A stretch of 64,000 nucleotides of DNA from Gammaproteobacteria bacterium (GCA_018819175.1 JAHJQQ010000034.1:1-64000); one strand, 5' to 3'. Shown: positions 1 through 8,368, counted from the stretch's first letter. Made by a program: numbers and translations. Notes: generated from the letters alone by a model not told the origin.

Positions 1-173
1 GACTCGAAGCGCAGCGGAGAGAACGGCGCCAGCCGGCCCGAAGGGCGAGGTGCGTGTAGCACCGAGTAAAAAGCGGAGTTTACACGGCGTCTGCCGCTTC
101 CCGGCCCCGCATTATTGAGCCCGGTTGCAACACAGCAGCTGTCGCTTCAGCGACTTAATCAGAGGTTCCTTAA
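1..173. repeat. Partial MITE-like repeat, family M (copy M1)
   Basis: The right half matches the complete family M element at 40331-40487. Both share a GGGCGAGG block, CGGAGTTTACACG, TGCCGCT.CCCGGCCCCG, a GCAAC.C.GCAG.TG.CGCTTCAG block and the terminal TTAATCAGAGGTTCC. The left end lies outside the window or has diverged. No open frame of note is present. Confidence 0.7.
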
Positions 174-175
174 AA

Positions 176-209
176 CATCCGGCGCAATACGCTTGGCTAT
201 TGCGCCCCA
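176..209. repeat. One arm of a family L palindrome
   Basis: This segment is nearly the reverse complement of the left arm of the family L palindrome at 4851-4939 (about two differences). It forms a hairpin by itself through GGCGCAATA and TATTGCGCC. It abuts repeat M1 and lies just past the stop of the srkA-like gene, so it may end that transcript, although there is no T-run. Confidence 0.6.
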
Positions 210-228
210 CGTGACTAGGCCAGATTAC

Positions 229-1215
229 TCAGATTACCAGCAACGGTTCATTCAATGCAGCGGCCTGTTCGCGCAGTTGCAGGATATGTTCTTCCCAGTA
301 GCGCGTGGTGTTGAACCAAGGAAACGCCTGCGGGAATGCGGGGTCGTCCCAGCGCCGCGCCAGCCAGGCGGCGTAATGCAGCATGCGCAAGGTGCGCAGC
401 GCTTCGATCAGATGCAGCTCGCGGCGGTCAAAATCCGCGAACAGTTCATAGCCGGCGACGATCTCCGATAGTTGCGCACCCATCTCCTGCCGATCACCCG
501 ACAACAGCATCCATAAATCCTGTATTGCCGGTCCGGTGCGGCAGTCATCCAGATCGACGAAATGCGGGCCGGCATCGGTCCAGAGGATATTGCCGGGATG
601 ACAGTCGCCGTGCAGGCGGATCTGTTTCACCTTGCCGGCGCGATCGAATGCGGCTTGTATCTGCTGCAACAGATCTTCGGCGAGACTGCGATAGGCCGGT
701 TCGATGTATTCCGGTATGAAGTTGCGTTCCAGCAGATACCGGTAAGACTCGGTGCCGAGACTGGCAATCGTCAGCGTTGGCCGATGTTCGAAAACGTGCG
801 CGGCACCGACAGCGTGGATGCGGCCCAGATAACGTCCGAGCCATTCCAGATTGTCCGGGTTGTCGAGATCCGGCCAGCGTCCGCCGCGACGCGGGTACAG
901 CGCGAAGCGGAAACCCTGATAATGAAACAGGCTTTCACCAGCGGGATTCCGCAGCGGCGCCACCACCGGGATCTCGGCCTCGGTGAGTTCGTAGCTGAAG
1001 GCATGCTCTTCGAGAATGGCCGCATCGCTCCAACGGCCGGGGCGGTAGAATTTCGCCACCAGATAGCTGCGGTCCTCCAGACCGATCTGATACACCCGGT
1101 TCTCGTAGCTGTTCAGCGCCAGCAGATGGCCATTGGCGCTATAGCCCTGCGCCTCCACGGCACTGAGGACGGTATCCGGGCCCAGATCGGCGTAAACAGG
1201 TATCGGTTCATTCAT
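229..1215 (-). CDS. srkA: Stress response kinase A (YihE/RdoA family protein kinase)
   Basis: The protein is similar along its length to E. coli SrkA, a cytoplasmic Ser/Thr kinase of the choline/aminoglycoside kinase fold that protects stressed cells. Visible motifs are NSYENRVYQ and KFYRPGRW in the N-lobe, the catalytic loop HGDCHPGNILW and the metal-binding FVDLDDC. It is about 328 residues, the usual size. I start it at the ATG at 1215 (MNEPIPVYADL), which aligns with the E. coli start; a GTG eight codons upstream is also open. It stands alone on the minus strand, divergent from the lipoprotein gene that follows. A dsbA partner, common next to this gene in enterobacteria, is not seen. Confidence 0.9.
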   Translation of the reverse strand: MNEPIPVYADLGPDTVLSAVEAQGYSANGHLLALNSYENRVYQIGLEDRSYLVAKFYRPGRWSDAAILEEHAFSYELTEAEIPVVAPLRNPAGESLFHYQGFRFALYPRRGGRWPDLDNPDNLEWLGRYLGRIHAVGAAHVFEHRPTLTIASLGTESYRYLLERNFIPEYIEPAYRSLAEDLLQQIQAAFDRAGKVKQIRLHGDCHPGNILWTDAGPHFVDLDDCRTGPAIQDLWMLLSGDRQEMGAQLSEIVAGYELFADFDRRELHLIEALRTLRMLHYAAWLARRWDDPAFPQAFPWFNTTRYWEEHILQLREQAAALNEPLLVI

Positions 1216-1354
1216 GCCGACTACTATACAGTTCACCACGCCAGCCGCTCCATCTCCAGTTCGGAGTCAGCGCGACCCGGTGTTTCAATGGTATGATCTG
1301 CCGCGATAAAACAGACTAGGTGGCGCGACGCCGCGCATCCCTGACGAGGTGAAT

Positions 1355-1711
1355 ATGAACTACCGCAAACTCTCCACTCTGCTGTGCCTTTCCCTGCTGG
1401 TCAGCGCCTGCGCCTGGGTAAAACCCACCGAGCGCGGCGCCAACGTCAAAGTAGCGGAGCCCGGCGACGTGTCGAATTGCCGTAAAGTCGGCACCTCGAC
1501 CGTCTCGGTCCTGGATAATGTCGCCGGCCTGCCGCGCAGCTATCGCACCCTGACCGAAGAGTTGGCGACCTTGGCGCGTAACGAAGCCGCGAACCTGAAC
1601 GGCGATACCGTCGTACCCGCCGGCGAAATCGTCAACGGCCAGCAGGTGTTCGATGTCTATGACTGCCATCCGGATGCCGACGGCGCCATGACCATCCCCT
1701 ATCCGCAATAA
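1355..1711 (+). CDS. Small outer-membrane-type lipoprotein (DUF4156-like)
   Basis: The protein has 118 residues with a lipoprotein signal: MNYRKLSTLLCLSLLVSAC, lipobox LVSAC, so the mature form should start at the lipidated Cys. The rest resembles DUF4156-type lipoproteins, with two further cysteines (VSNCRK and VYDCHP) that could form a disulfide and a conserved NEAANLNGDTVV segment. The start at ATG 1355 follows a GACGAGG ribosome-binding site; a GTG two codons earlier overlaps that site and is less likely. The function is unknown. Its stop is 3 bp before the next gene, so the two are probably co-transcribed. Confidence 0.75.
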   Translation: MNYRKLSTLLCLSLLVSACAWVKPTERGANVKVAEPGDVSNCRKVGTSTVSVLDNVAGLPRSYRTLTEELATLARNEAANLNGDTVVPAGEIVNGQQVFDVYDCHPDADGAMTIPYPQ

Positions 1712-1714
1712 CGG

Positions 1715-2059
1715 ATGGATCTGGACGACACGCTGGCGCGACTGGCGGAACTTCTCGCCAGCCACGGCGGCGACAGCGCGGACTGGTTGCGCGCACAGCA
1801 AGCCCTCTATGCCAAAGACGCCGCAGCGTGCTATGCCAATCTGAACAGCAAGCGCATGTGGGGCGGTGCCGGCGCCATCGCCAACGAGGCCCTGGCCGAC
1901 AATCCCGGCATGCCGCCTGCGCTGTGGGATCGACATATCCGCGAGTTCCGCGGCCTGATGATCGATCTGGCCGAACATCTCAAGGCGCGCGGCGCGCATT
2001 ATCCCGATATCGATTTCTGGCTGAGCGCCTTCAGTAACTGGCAGCAGTCGGGCATTTGA
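1715..2059 (+). CDS. Conserved hypothetical protein, 114 aa
   Basis: This is a soluble acidic protein that I do not firmly recognise. The N-terminal pattern (helix with LAELLASHGGDSADWLRAQQ, then KRMWGGAGAIANEAL) recalls small DUF6966-type proteins, but that is a weak impression. Trp and Gly positions (MWGGAG, PPALWDRHIREF, FWLSAFSNWQQ) look like a real conserved fold. It starts 3 bp after the lipoprotein stop, which suggests an operon. Codon use matches its neighbours. Confidence 0.6.
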   Translation: MDLDDTLARLAELLASHGGDSADWLRAQQALYAKDAAACYANLNSKRMWGGAGAIANEALADNPGMPPALWDRHIREFRGLMIDLAEHLKARGAHYPDIDFWLSAFSNWQQSGI

Positions 2060-2064
2060 TCCTG

Positions 2065-2228
2065 AAAAATCATTTCAGCCACGGAACCACACGGAAAAAC
2101 ACGGACAAGATCATAATCGTCACACCGGCACCACCATCATCCGCAAGGTGGTGAATAGTCGCTCCAGGAATGCACTGTGTTTCAGCGTCTTCCGTGTGAT
2201 TCCGTGGCAAATGCGGTTTATAGGCTGA
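2065..2228. repeat. Family A palindromic element, copy A1 (core forward)
   Basis: The element is about 165 bp and bounded by inverted arms. The left arm includes CAGCCACGGAACCACACGG, and the right arm includes CCGTGTGATTCCGTGG and then CAAATGCGGTTTATAGG. The core reads CGGACAAGATCATAA ... CGCAAGGTGGTGAATAGTCG. A frame stays open from 2067 to a TGA at 2226-2228 but has no start codon. Related copies are at 3657-3823 and 45906-46106; in those two the core is inverted relative to the ends. Confidence 0.85.
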
Positions 2229-2364
2229 ACGGTTCCGCGGCGACTTTCAGCGGCGCACTGACTACGCCTGACTCAGATCAATTCGCTCGACCCACTACCG
2301 TGATACGTTGAAAGCTAGGCTAGGTATCAGCCGAACCCTGCCGTTCTGACTCCGGAGGTGTGTA
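2229..2364 (+). other. Presumed promoter and leader of sqr
   Basis: These 136 bp lie between repeat A1 and the sqr start. A CGGAGGTG ribosome-binding site sits just before the ATG. No confident promoter or operator could be assigned by eye. Confidence 0.4.
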
Positions 2365-3645
2365 ATGGCTCAGATTGTGGTTCTAGGCGCCGGTATCGGC
2401 GGAATGCCCGCGGCGTACGAGTTGCGCGAAGTGCTGGACAAACAACATGAAATCACGGTGGTCAACGCCAATGATTTCTTCCAGTTCGTGCCCTCGAATC
2501 CCTGGCTGGCCGTCGGCTGGCGCACCCGCAAACAGATCACGCTGCCACTCGCACCCCATTTGGAAAAGCATGGCATCAAGTTCATCGGTGGCTGGGTGGA
2601 AACCATCGATGCCCCGGGCAACAAGCTGGTCCTCAAAGACGGTCGCGAAGTGCCTTACGATTACCTGGTGATCACCACCGGCCCGAAGCTCGCGTTCGAA
2701 GAAGTTGAAGGCAGCGGCCCGGCCAATGGCTACACCCAGTCGGTGTGCACCGTCGACCATGCCGAAAAGGCCTATGCGGATTTCCAGAAACTGCTCGAAG
2801 ATCCGGGCCAGGTCATCGTCGGCGCCGTGCAGTTCGCCAGCTGCTTCGGTCCGGCCTATGAATATGCCGCCATTCTCGACACCGCGCTGCGCAAGAAAAA
2901 ACTGCGCGACCGGGTGCCGATCACCTTCGTCACCAGCGAACCCTATGTCGGTCATCTGGGCCTGGGTGGCGTTGGCGATTCACGCGGGCTGCTGGAACAC
3001 GAACTGCGCAACCGGCATATCAAATGGATCACCAATGCCAAGGTCACCAAGGTCGAGCCGGGCAAAATGTTCGTCGACGAGATGGATGTGAAAGGCGAAA
3101 TCGCCAAGCAACATGAGCTCGAGTTCAAACACGCCATGCTGCTGCCGGGTTTCAAAGGCGTCGATCCGGTCGCCAAGGTGGAAGGCCTGTGCAACCCGCG
3201 CGGCTTCGTCATTGTCGATGAATACCAGCGCAGCCCGAAGTACGCCAACATCTTCTCGGCCGGTGTCTGTATCGCCATTCCGCCGGTGGAGGCCACGACC
3301 GTCCCGACCGGCGCGCCCAAAACCGGCTACATGATCGAGTCGATGGTCACGGCCATCGTGCAGAACATCAAGGCCGAGCTGACCGGCTATCCGGTTGCCG
3401 CCAAGGCCACCTGGAATGCCTTCTGTCTCGCCGATCTGGGCGACACCGGCGCCGCGTTTATTGCCATTCCGCAGATCCCGCCACGCAATGTCACCTGGTT
3501 CAAGACCGGCAAGTGGGTACATCTGGCCAAGATCGCCTTCGAAAAATATTTCCTGCATAAGATGAGATCCGGCGTCTCGGAACATGCTTTCGAGAAGTGG
3601 GCGCTCAAGATGATCGGCGTGGTGCGGCTGAAAAAGACCGGCTGA
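2365..3645 (+). CDS. sqr: Sulfide:quinone oxidoreductase
   Basis: This is a 426-residue FAD-dependent oxidoreductase that oxidises sulfide and passes electrons to membrane quinone. It is similar over its whole length to the Acidithiobacillus ferrooxidans enzyme: GAGIGGMPAAYEL binds FAD, FFQFVPSNPW follows, and PTGAPKTGYMIESM lies near the second FAD/quinone region. The three cysteines needed for sulfide oxidation are present as C128 (QSVCTVDHA), C160 (FASCFGPAYEY) and C354 (WNAFCLADLGD). The C-terminal KWVHLAKIAFEKYF helix fits membrane attachment. It is monocistronic, flanked by two copies of repeat family A. With the Calvin-type genes further on it suggests sulfide-fuelled autotrophy, though a detoxification role is also possible. 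Confidence 0.92.
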   Translation: MAQIVVLGAGIGGMPAAYELREVLDKQHEITVVNANDFFQFVPSNPWLAVGWRTRKQITLPLAPHLEKHGIKFIGGWVETIDAPGNKLVLKDGREVPYDYLVITTGPKLAFEEVEGSGPANGYTQSVCTVDHAEKAYADFQKLLEDPGQVIVGAVQFASCFGPAYEYAAILDTALRKKKLRDRVPITFVTSEPYVGHLGLGGVGDSRGLLEHELRNRHIKWITNAKVTKVEPGKMFVDEMDVKGEIAKQHELEFKHAMLLPGFKGVDPVAKVEGLCNPRGFVIVDEYQRSPKYANIFSAGVCIAIPPVEATTVPTGAPKTGYMIESMVTAIVQNIKAELTGYPVAAKATWNAFCLADLGDTGAAFIAIPQIPPRNVTWFKTGKWVHLAKIAFEKYFLHKMRSGVSEHAFEKWALKMIGVVRLKKTG

Positions 3646-3656
3646 TCGAGGACCTG

Positions 3657-3823
3657 TTAACCTATAAACCGCATTTGCCACGGAATCACACGGAAAAACA
3701 CCGACAAGATCATAGGCTTCACGCCGGCAGCGCCATCACCCGCAAGGTGATGAATAGTCGCTCCAGGTATGTTCCGTGTTTCAGTGTCTTCCGTGTGTTT
3801 CCGTGGCTGAAATGATTTTTTAG
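3657..3823. repeat. Family A palindromic element, copy A2 (core inverted relative to its ends)
   Basis: The left end CCTATAAACCGCATTTGCC is the reverse complement of the right end of copy A1, and the right end matches the left end of A1. The core, however, reads in the same direction as in A1 (ACAAGATCATA ... CGCAAGGTGATGAATAGTCG). Relative to its ends the core is therefore flipped. The minus strand is open across the element, reading KKSFQPRKHTEDTE ... PWQMRFIG and then a stop. It lies 11 bp after the sqr stop. Confidence 0.85.
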
Positions 3824-3868
3824 GGTTAACGCTGGCCACTCCGCGGCGAGCGATATCAGCAACCCTGT

Positions 3869-3998
3869 CTGAGACTTTCTCCTGGATTACTCGCTACGCT
3901 CGCCCTGCGGGCCGCCTAATCGGCGTTCAACGCGCTCCGCGCTTTTGTCCGGCCTGCGCCGGAATGACGGGTATGACGTAATCAGAGACTTCCCAAAC
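3869..3998. repeat. Family D element containing a CGGAATGACG hairpin
   Basis: The right side reads TTTGTCCGGCCTGCGCCGG AATGACG and ends GTAATCAGAGACTTCCC, which matches the end of the nested element at 12799-12870. The left side (GAGACTTTCTCCTGGATTAC) is its degenerate inverted partner. The inner CTCGCTACGCTCGCCCTGCG part is an insertion-like variation. Together with copy A2 it fills the gap between sqr and the oxygenase gene. Confidence 0.55.
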
Positions 3999-4046
3999 TC
4001 GCGCGTCGCGCTCCTTTCCCTACTCCGGTACTCGTGATACACAGGT

Positions 4047-4727
4047 ATGTCGATCGCAACCGACGCACGTCGGCGGATCGGCACCGAGATTGAACCGGCC
4101 ATGCCACTGGAAATTATTATCCCCGATAGCAGCGAACAGATTGCCACCGCGCTGGCCACGGTCGGCTGGTCGGTGACCGAGCAGTTTCTGCCACAGACAC
4201 AGATCGTCGCGCTCGCCGACGAACTCCAGAGTCGCTGGGATGACGGCGCCTTCCGCGCGGCGGGGGTCGGTGTGGGCGAACAGTTGCAGGTACGCCCGGA
4301 GATCCGCCGCGATCGTGTGCATTGGCTGGAAGAAACGGCTCAAACAGCCGCCGAGCTGCCCTACTTCACGGCACTCGAATCACTGCGCCTGGCCATCAAC
4401 CAACACCTTTATATGGGCCTGTTCGGTTTCGAAGGTCATATGACGCTGTACCCGCCCGGCAGCTTCTACCGCAAACATCTGGATCAATTTAAAGGTGTCG
4501 CTCATCGCAAGGTCTCGACCATTTTGTATCTGAACCCGGATTGGCAGCCGGAAGACGGCGGGCAGTTGCGTATATATATGAGTGAGTCCGGTGAGGGCGA
4601 GTATCGCGATGTCCTCCCACTCAGCGGCACCCTGGTGACCTTTCTAAGTGATCGCTTCTATCACGAGGTGCTGCCCACCCAGCGCGAGCGCATGAGTATC
4701 ACCGGCTGGTTCAAGGTGCGGGCTTAG
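4047..4727 (+). CDS. 2OG-Fe(II) oxygenase, prolyl-4-hydroxylase-like
   Basis: This protein of up to 226 residues belongs to the Fe(II)/2-oxoglutarate dioxygenase superfamily, SM-20/P4H-like group. The iron ligands are H144 and D146 (YRKHLDQF) and H206 (FYHEVLP), and R215 is placed to bind the 2-oxoglutarate carboxylate. The stretch RKVSTILYLNPDW followed by EDGGQLRIY is typical of this group. The substrate is unknown; relatives hydroxylate proline or other residues of proteins. An ATG at 4101 would give 208 residues, closer to the common size. The gene is alone between repeats. Confidence 0.8.
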   Translation: MSIATDARRRIGTEIEPAMPLEIIIPDSSEQIATALATVGWSVTEQFLPQTQIVALADELQSRWDDGAFRAAGVGVGEQLQVRPEIRRDRVHWLEETAQTAAELPYFTALESLRLAINQHLYMGLFGFEGHMTLYPPGSFYRKHLDQFKGVAHRKVSTILYLNPDWQPEDGGQLRIYMSESGEGEYRDVLPLSGTLVTFLSDRFYHEVLPTQRERMSITGWFKVRA

Positions 4728-4773
4728 AAATCCGACTGCCACCCATCTCTGGGAGGAGCGGCATCATATTTAT

Positions 4774-4848
4774 ATGGTGAATCTGTTCTGGAAGTTCTAA
4801 GGCTCAAGCACCACCGCAGAACGAAAGGCCTCGCAAGGGGCCTTATTT
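4774..4848 (+). pseudogene. Relic of an autotransporter 3' end with its terminator
   Basis: Codons at 4774-4800 read M-V-N-L-F-W-K-F-stop, almost the same as the end of the intact autotransporter (S-M-N-L-R-W-K-F-stop at 8160-8186). In both places a hairpin of the form AAAGGCC..CGCAAGGGGCCTT follows about 26-29 bp after the stop. No frame extends upstream. I read this as the leftover 3' tip of a second, mostly deleted autotransporter copy. Confidence 0.6.
4824..4848 (+). terminator. Terminator hairpin belonging to the autotransporter relic
   Basis: An AAGGCC/GGCCTT stem around CTCGCAAGG is followed by a short AT-rich run. It is nearly identical to the hairpin after the intact autotransporter at 8212-8241. 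It may now end the oxygenase transcript. Confidence 0.6.
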
Positions 4849-4850
4849 AT

Positions 4851-4939
4851 CGTAGGGCGCAATAGCACAGCGTATTGCGCCGGATGTTTTGCCCCAACGC
4901 ATCCGGCGTATTACGGCCTTCGGCCTAATACGCCCTACG
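4851..4939. repeat. Family L palindrome (CGTAGGGCGCAATAG type)
   Basis: The arms run from CGTAGGGCGCAATAGC at the left to TAATACGCCCTACG at the right, with inner GCGCCGGATG and CATCCGGCG. This is a common type of intergenic palindrome in gammaproteobacteria. A single arm of the same family lies at 176-209 and a short fragment at about 8258-8280. Confidence 0.75.
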
Positions 4940-5198
4940 TTCATGGGCACCTCTAAATATTTGGGTACAAGTTGCACGGTAGTAGTACGTCGTACGTGTG
5001 TTATCTCTGTATCACTGGCACTACACAGCAACGCGGGCTACTATCCGTATCACCGCAATATCACCATTCCACTATCCATCAGCTAGACAAATCATCTACC
5101 AGCATTGGCATGCACATTGCTTTGTTAATAATCTACTTGGGCGGCCCAGCTCCGGCCCTGTACGCCTTTAATTAAGAGCACGTTAAGGATAAATACCC
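4940..5198 (+). other. Upstream region of the autotransporter gene
   Basis: No gene is seen. The region is more AT-rich than its surroundings and contains the small palindrome ACGTCGTACGT near 4987. An AAGGA ribosome-binding site at 5185-5189 sets the autotransporter start. A promoter is expected here but cannot be assigned. Confidence 0.35.
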
Positions 5199-8186
5199 AT
5201 GAGACAGCCACGCCCTCAGTGGAAACGCACCGCCATCAGCAGCGCCATTGCATTGGCGATCGCCAGTTTTCAGACCCCGATCCAGGCGGCATGCCCGGGT
5301 ACCGTCAACACCACAGAAAACACCGCCTGTAACCTCACGGCTGCTCAAAGCGTCACGATCACCAATACCGGCGTGCTGGATGTCACCGCCGTCGGCACGG
5401 CCATCAATGTCGATGGCTTGGCCACCGGTGTGACTATCGACAATAGCGGCAGCATTCTGGCCGATAGCATTGGCATTCTCCTGCAGACGGGTCACAGCGG
5501 CACAACCATCAACAACCAGCTCGGCGGCATCATCACAGCGGATGACGCGCCGACCGTCTATGGCGTCCTTTCTCAAGGCAACTTCAACGGCACCATCACC
5601 AATGCCGGCACCATTAATGCCAACGCCACCAGCACCGCCTCAGTCACGGCTTACGGCATAGCTATCGTTGGAAACGTCTCCAGCAGTAGCTCACTGACCA
5701 ACACTGGCGTTATCAACGTCAATGCTGATGCGAACGGCCTCTTCGCTGCTACGGCTTATGGCATTTATATCGACAATAATCTCAGCGGCACCCTGACCAA
5801 CACCAACACCGGCTCCATTAATGTAACAGGCTCCGCCAACAGCTCTGCCGCCAATGCATTCGGCATCCATGTGGACAGCGCCATCAGCGTTTCGGGATCA
5901 CTGACCAACAGCGGCTCAATCCTTGTCACAGTTCTCGACTCCGCCAACGGTCCTGCCGCACGCGGCATTTCCGTGCGTAGTTCGGTTGTAGGCAGCCTGC
6001 TTAATGAAGGCGATATCACCGTCAATGCGACCGTCGATGGCGGCAATGAGGTTATCCACGGCATCTATGTCGGCAATAATGTGACCGGCAACCTGAGCAA
6101 TACCGGCACGGTAACATTGGATCATCAGGTCGGCAGCGCCTCCAATACCCAGGCCTCCGGCCTGCGCATCAGCGGCACATTGACGGGCACGCTCGATAAT
6201 CAGGGCAGCATCAGCGTCAACATGGATGGCCTCAGCGACATGGAAGCCGAAGGCATTCATGTCTCCACACTCGCCGCCGGCGGCCAATTCCTCAACAGCG
6301 GCGACATCGAAGTCACGACAACGGCCAGCGGCGCCTTGGCGGAAGCCATTGGCGTGCATATGAACGATATGACCGGTGGTGTCTTCATCAACAGCGACAC
6401 CATTACTGCAACGGCTACTGCCACCGGTAACGACGCCAATGCGTCCGCTATATACATCGGCAATCTCACCGGCGGAACGCTGACAAATGACGGGACCATC
6501 AGCGCTGCCGCTGCTGGCGTCAATGCCACAGCCTTCGGTATCAAGACGGACACCTTGGATGGCACTTTGAACAATTCGGGCATTATCCAAGGCACCAACA
6601 CAGATCAATCACTGGCGGCTGGACATTATTCCATCCAGGTGGCAGGCGGAGGGACAGGCACCATCAACAACCTCGCCGGCGGTCAGCTCAGAGGCGACAT
6701 GCTGCTCACCGGGACAATCGCTCTGAACAATGCCGGCACGCTTGTACTCCCGACCGGTGGCGGCGCCAGTATGGGTGGTGACTACGTGCAAAGCTCCACT
6801 GGCCGTTTGGAGCTCGGCGCATTCAGTAATACCAATCATGCCTCACTGATCGTAGGGGGCACCGCGAGCTTCTCTGACGACGCCAACATTCATGTGACTG
6901 GCGCCGCAGGAAATACCTTTGCCTTGGGCGAAAGTCTGCTGGACGTGATCAGCGCGGGCACGCTCAGCGCCACATCCTTCTCCGTGACAGACAACTTTGC
7001 CCTGTTGAACTTCACTGCCGCCATCGATGGCAACACCGTCGATCTGACCACCGTCCAAGGCTTGACCATACTCGAAGCCGCTATTCTCGGCGGCAGCAGT
7101 CCTGCCGCTTATGGTGTGGCTGGCGAACTGGATAATATCAACGCCGGCACGCCGACCAGCGACATGAGCGCAATACTTGCCGCCATGGGTGTGATGACAG
7201 AATCCGAGATCGCGACAACTGTCGAGCAGTTGATGCCAACCATAAGCGGTAACGTCGGGCACCTGACCAACCAGATCGCCGGCGTGTTGCCGGATGCCAT
7301 TGATGAACGCCTCAACGGCCAACGCGGCCTCTCCTCCGGTGATGGCTTGATGACTGACCACAAGGCTTGGGTGAAGCCGTTCGGCAACTGGATGGAGCAA
7401 GACGATCGCAAGGGTGTCTATGGTTACGAAGCCGACAGCTACGGCATCACCCTGGGTACCGATGCCGACACCGGCGCCGGCTGGCGTCTGGGTGCGGCTT
7501 TCGCCTATGCCAACAGCGATGTCGACAGCAATGACAGCAACCTTCGGCATCAGATCGATATGGACACGTATCAGATCGGCATCTATGCCAATCGTCAGAT
7601 GGATTCCGACACCGCGCTTGATCTCAAGGCGGCCTGGGGCATGAGCAACTATGACAGCGAACGCCGCATCGATTTCGTAACACCGGTGCGTACCGCCAGC
7701 GCCGATTACGACAGCTGGCATCTGCGTCTGAATGCCAAACTCAGTCGTGAATATGCGGTTAACGAGACCACCTCGATAGCCCCGCATCTGCGCGCGGATT
7801 ATGCCTATGTGGACGTGGACAGCTATCGCGAAAGCGGAGCCGGAGCACTGAACCTGGACGTAAACGGTGACACTGAGGATACGTTCATCCTGGGCGTCGG
7901 CGCCGACCTGAATCACACTCCCAGCGATAATCTGACCATCAAAGCCAATCTCGGCGTGGGTTATGACATCAGCGCGGATCAGTCCGCATTGGATGCCGCA
8001 TTCGTGAGTGATGGCGGCGTATTCACAACCCATGGCCTCGATCCGGACCCGCTGGTGCTGCGCGCCGGTGCTGGCGTGGTGTTCGCCAACGTCAAGAATA
8101 TAGAGATCACGGGCCGTTATGATGTCGAGGCCCGTCAGGACTACACCAACCAGAATGTATCCATGAATCTGCGTTGGAAGTTCTGA
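5199..8186 (+). CDS. Autotransporter with beta-barrel domain (type V secretion)
   Basis: This 995-residue surface protein has a signal peptide (basic MRQPRPQWKR, hydrophobic core, cleavage near IQA-AC). The long passenger (about residues 32-690) is built of repeated units such as GTLTNDGTI, SLTNTGVI and GTLDNQGSI, typical of right-handed beta-helix passengers, and is rich in Asn, Thr and Gly. The C-terminal 270 residues form the translocating barrel, beginning near HKAWVKPFGNWMEQDD, with amphipathic strands and a terminal Phe (NLRWKF). What the passenger does is not visible; adhesion or biofilm roles are usual. There are only two cysteines near the N-terminus (ACPGT, TACNL). A terminator follows the stop. 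Confidence 0.9.
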   Translation: MRQPRPQWKRTAISSAIALAIASFQTPIQAACPGTVNTTENTACNLTAAQSVTITNTGVLDVTAVGTAINVDGLATGVTIDNSGSILADSIGILLQTGHSGTTINNQLGGIITADDAPTVYGVLSQGNFNGTITNAGTINANATSTASVTAYGIAIVGNVSSSSSLTNTGVINVNADANGLFAATAYGIYIDNNLSGTLTNTNTGSINVTGSANSSAANAFGIHVDSAISVSGSLTNSGSILVTVLDSANGPAARGISVRSSVVGSLLNEGDITVNATVDGGNEVIHGIYVGNNVTGNLSNTGTVTLDHQVGSASNTQASGLRISGTLTGTLDNQGSISVNMDGLSDMEAEGIHVSTLAAGGQFLNSGDIEVTTTASGALAEAIGVHMNDMTGGVFINSDTITATATATGNDANASAIYIGNLTGGTLTNDGTISAAAAGVNATAFGIKTDTLDGTLNNSGIIQGTNTDQSLAAGHYSIQVAGGGTGTINNLAGGQLRGDMLLTGTIALNNAGTLVLPTGGGASMGGDYVQSSTGRLELGAFSNTNHASLIVGGTASFSDDANIHVTGAAGNTFALGESLLDVISAGTLSATSFSVTDNFALLNFTAAIDGNTVDLTTVQGLTILEAAILGGSSPAAYGVAGELDNINAGTPTSDMSAILAAMGVMTESEIATTVEQLMPTISGNVGHLTNQIAGVLPDAIDERLNGQRGLSSGDGLMTDHKAWVKPFGNWMEQDDRKGVYGYEADSYGITLGTDADTGAGWRLGAAFAYANSDVDSNDSNLRHQIDMDTYQIGIYANRQMDSDTALDLKAAWGMSNYDSERRIDFVTPVRTASADYDSWHLRLNAKLSREYAVNETTSIAPHLRADYAYVDVDSYRESGAGALNLDVNGDTEDTFILGVGADLNHTPSDNLTIKANLGVGYDISADQSALDAAFVSDGGVFTTHGLDPDPLVLRAGAGVVFANVKNIEITGRYDVEARQDYTNQNVSMNLRWKF

Positions 8187-8211
8187 TCTACAACTAACAT
8201 CGCAGCAACAA

Positions 8212-8241
8212 GAAAGGCCCCGCAAGGGGCCTTTCTTTTTC
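8212..8241 (+). terminator. Rho-independent terminator of the autotransporter
   Basis: The stem is AAAGGCCCC / GGGGCCTTT with loop GCAA-like, followed by a T-rich run (CTTTCTTTTTCC). It begins 26 bp after the stop codon. Confidence 0.85.
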
Positions 8242-8281
8242 CGGTCTGAATACTTGCGCAGAGCGCAATAGCGCAGCCCCT

Positions 8282-8334
8282 AGGGAACCTCTGATTAATT
8301 CACTGAAGCGGCATCTGCTGCGTTGCAGCCGGAT
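8282..8334. repeat. Truncated family M element (copy M3)
   Basis: The segment begins AGGGAACCTCTGATTAATTC and continues CACTGAAGCGGCATCTGCTG CGTTGCAG, which is the inverse of the right end of the full element at 40331-40487. The other half is missing. It is preceded by a short fragment of the family L sequence (GCGCAATAGCGCAG). Confidence 0.7.
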
Positions 8335-8368
8335 GGTTTGATAATAATTAGGGTCAGAGTCGAATGGC

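Noticed and set aside
3657..3839. A 60-residue protein gene on the minus strand in repeat A2
   Set aside because: The frame exists only because the repeat is open; there is no ribosome-binding site and the sequence is that of the repeat.
6843..8225. A 460-codon minus-strand frame over the autotransporter barrel
   Set aside because: Antisense shadow of a GC-biased gene; it would also start within the terminator region.
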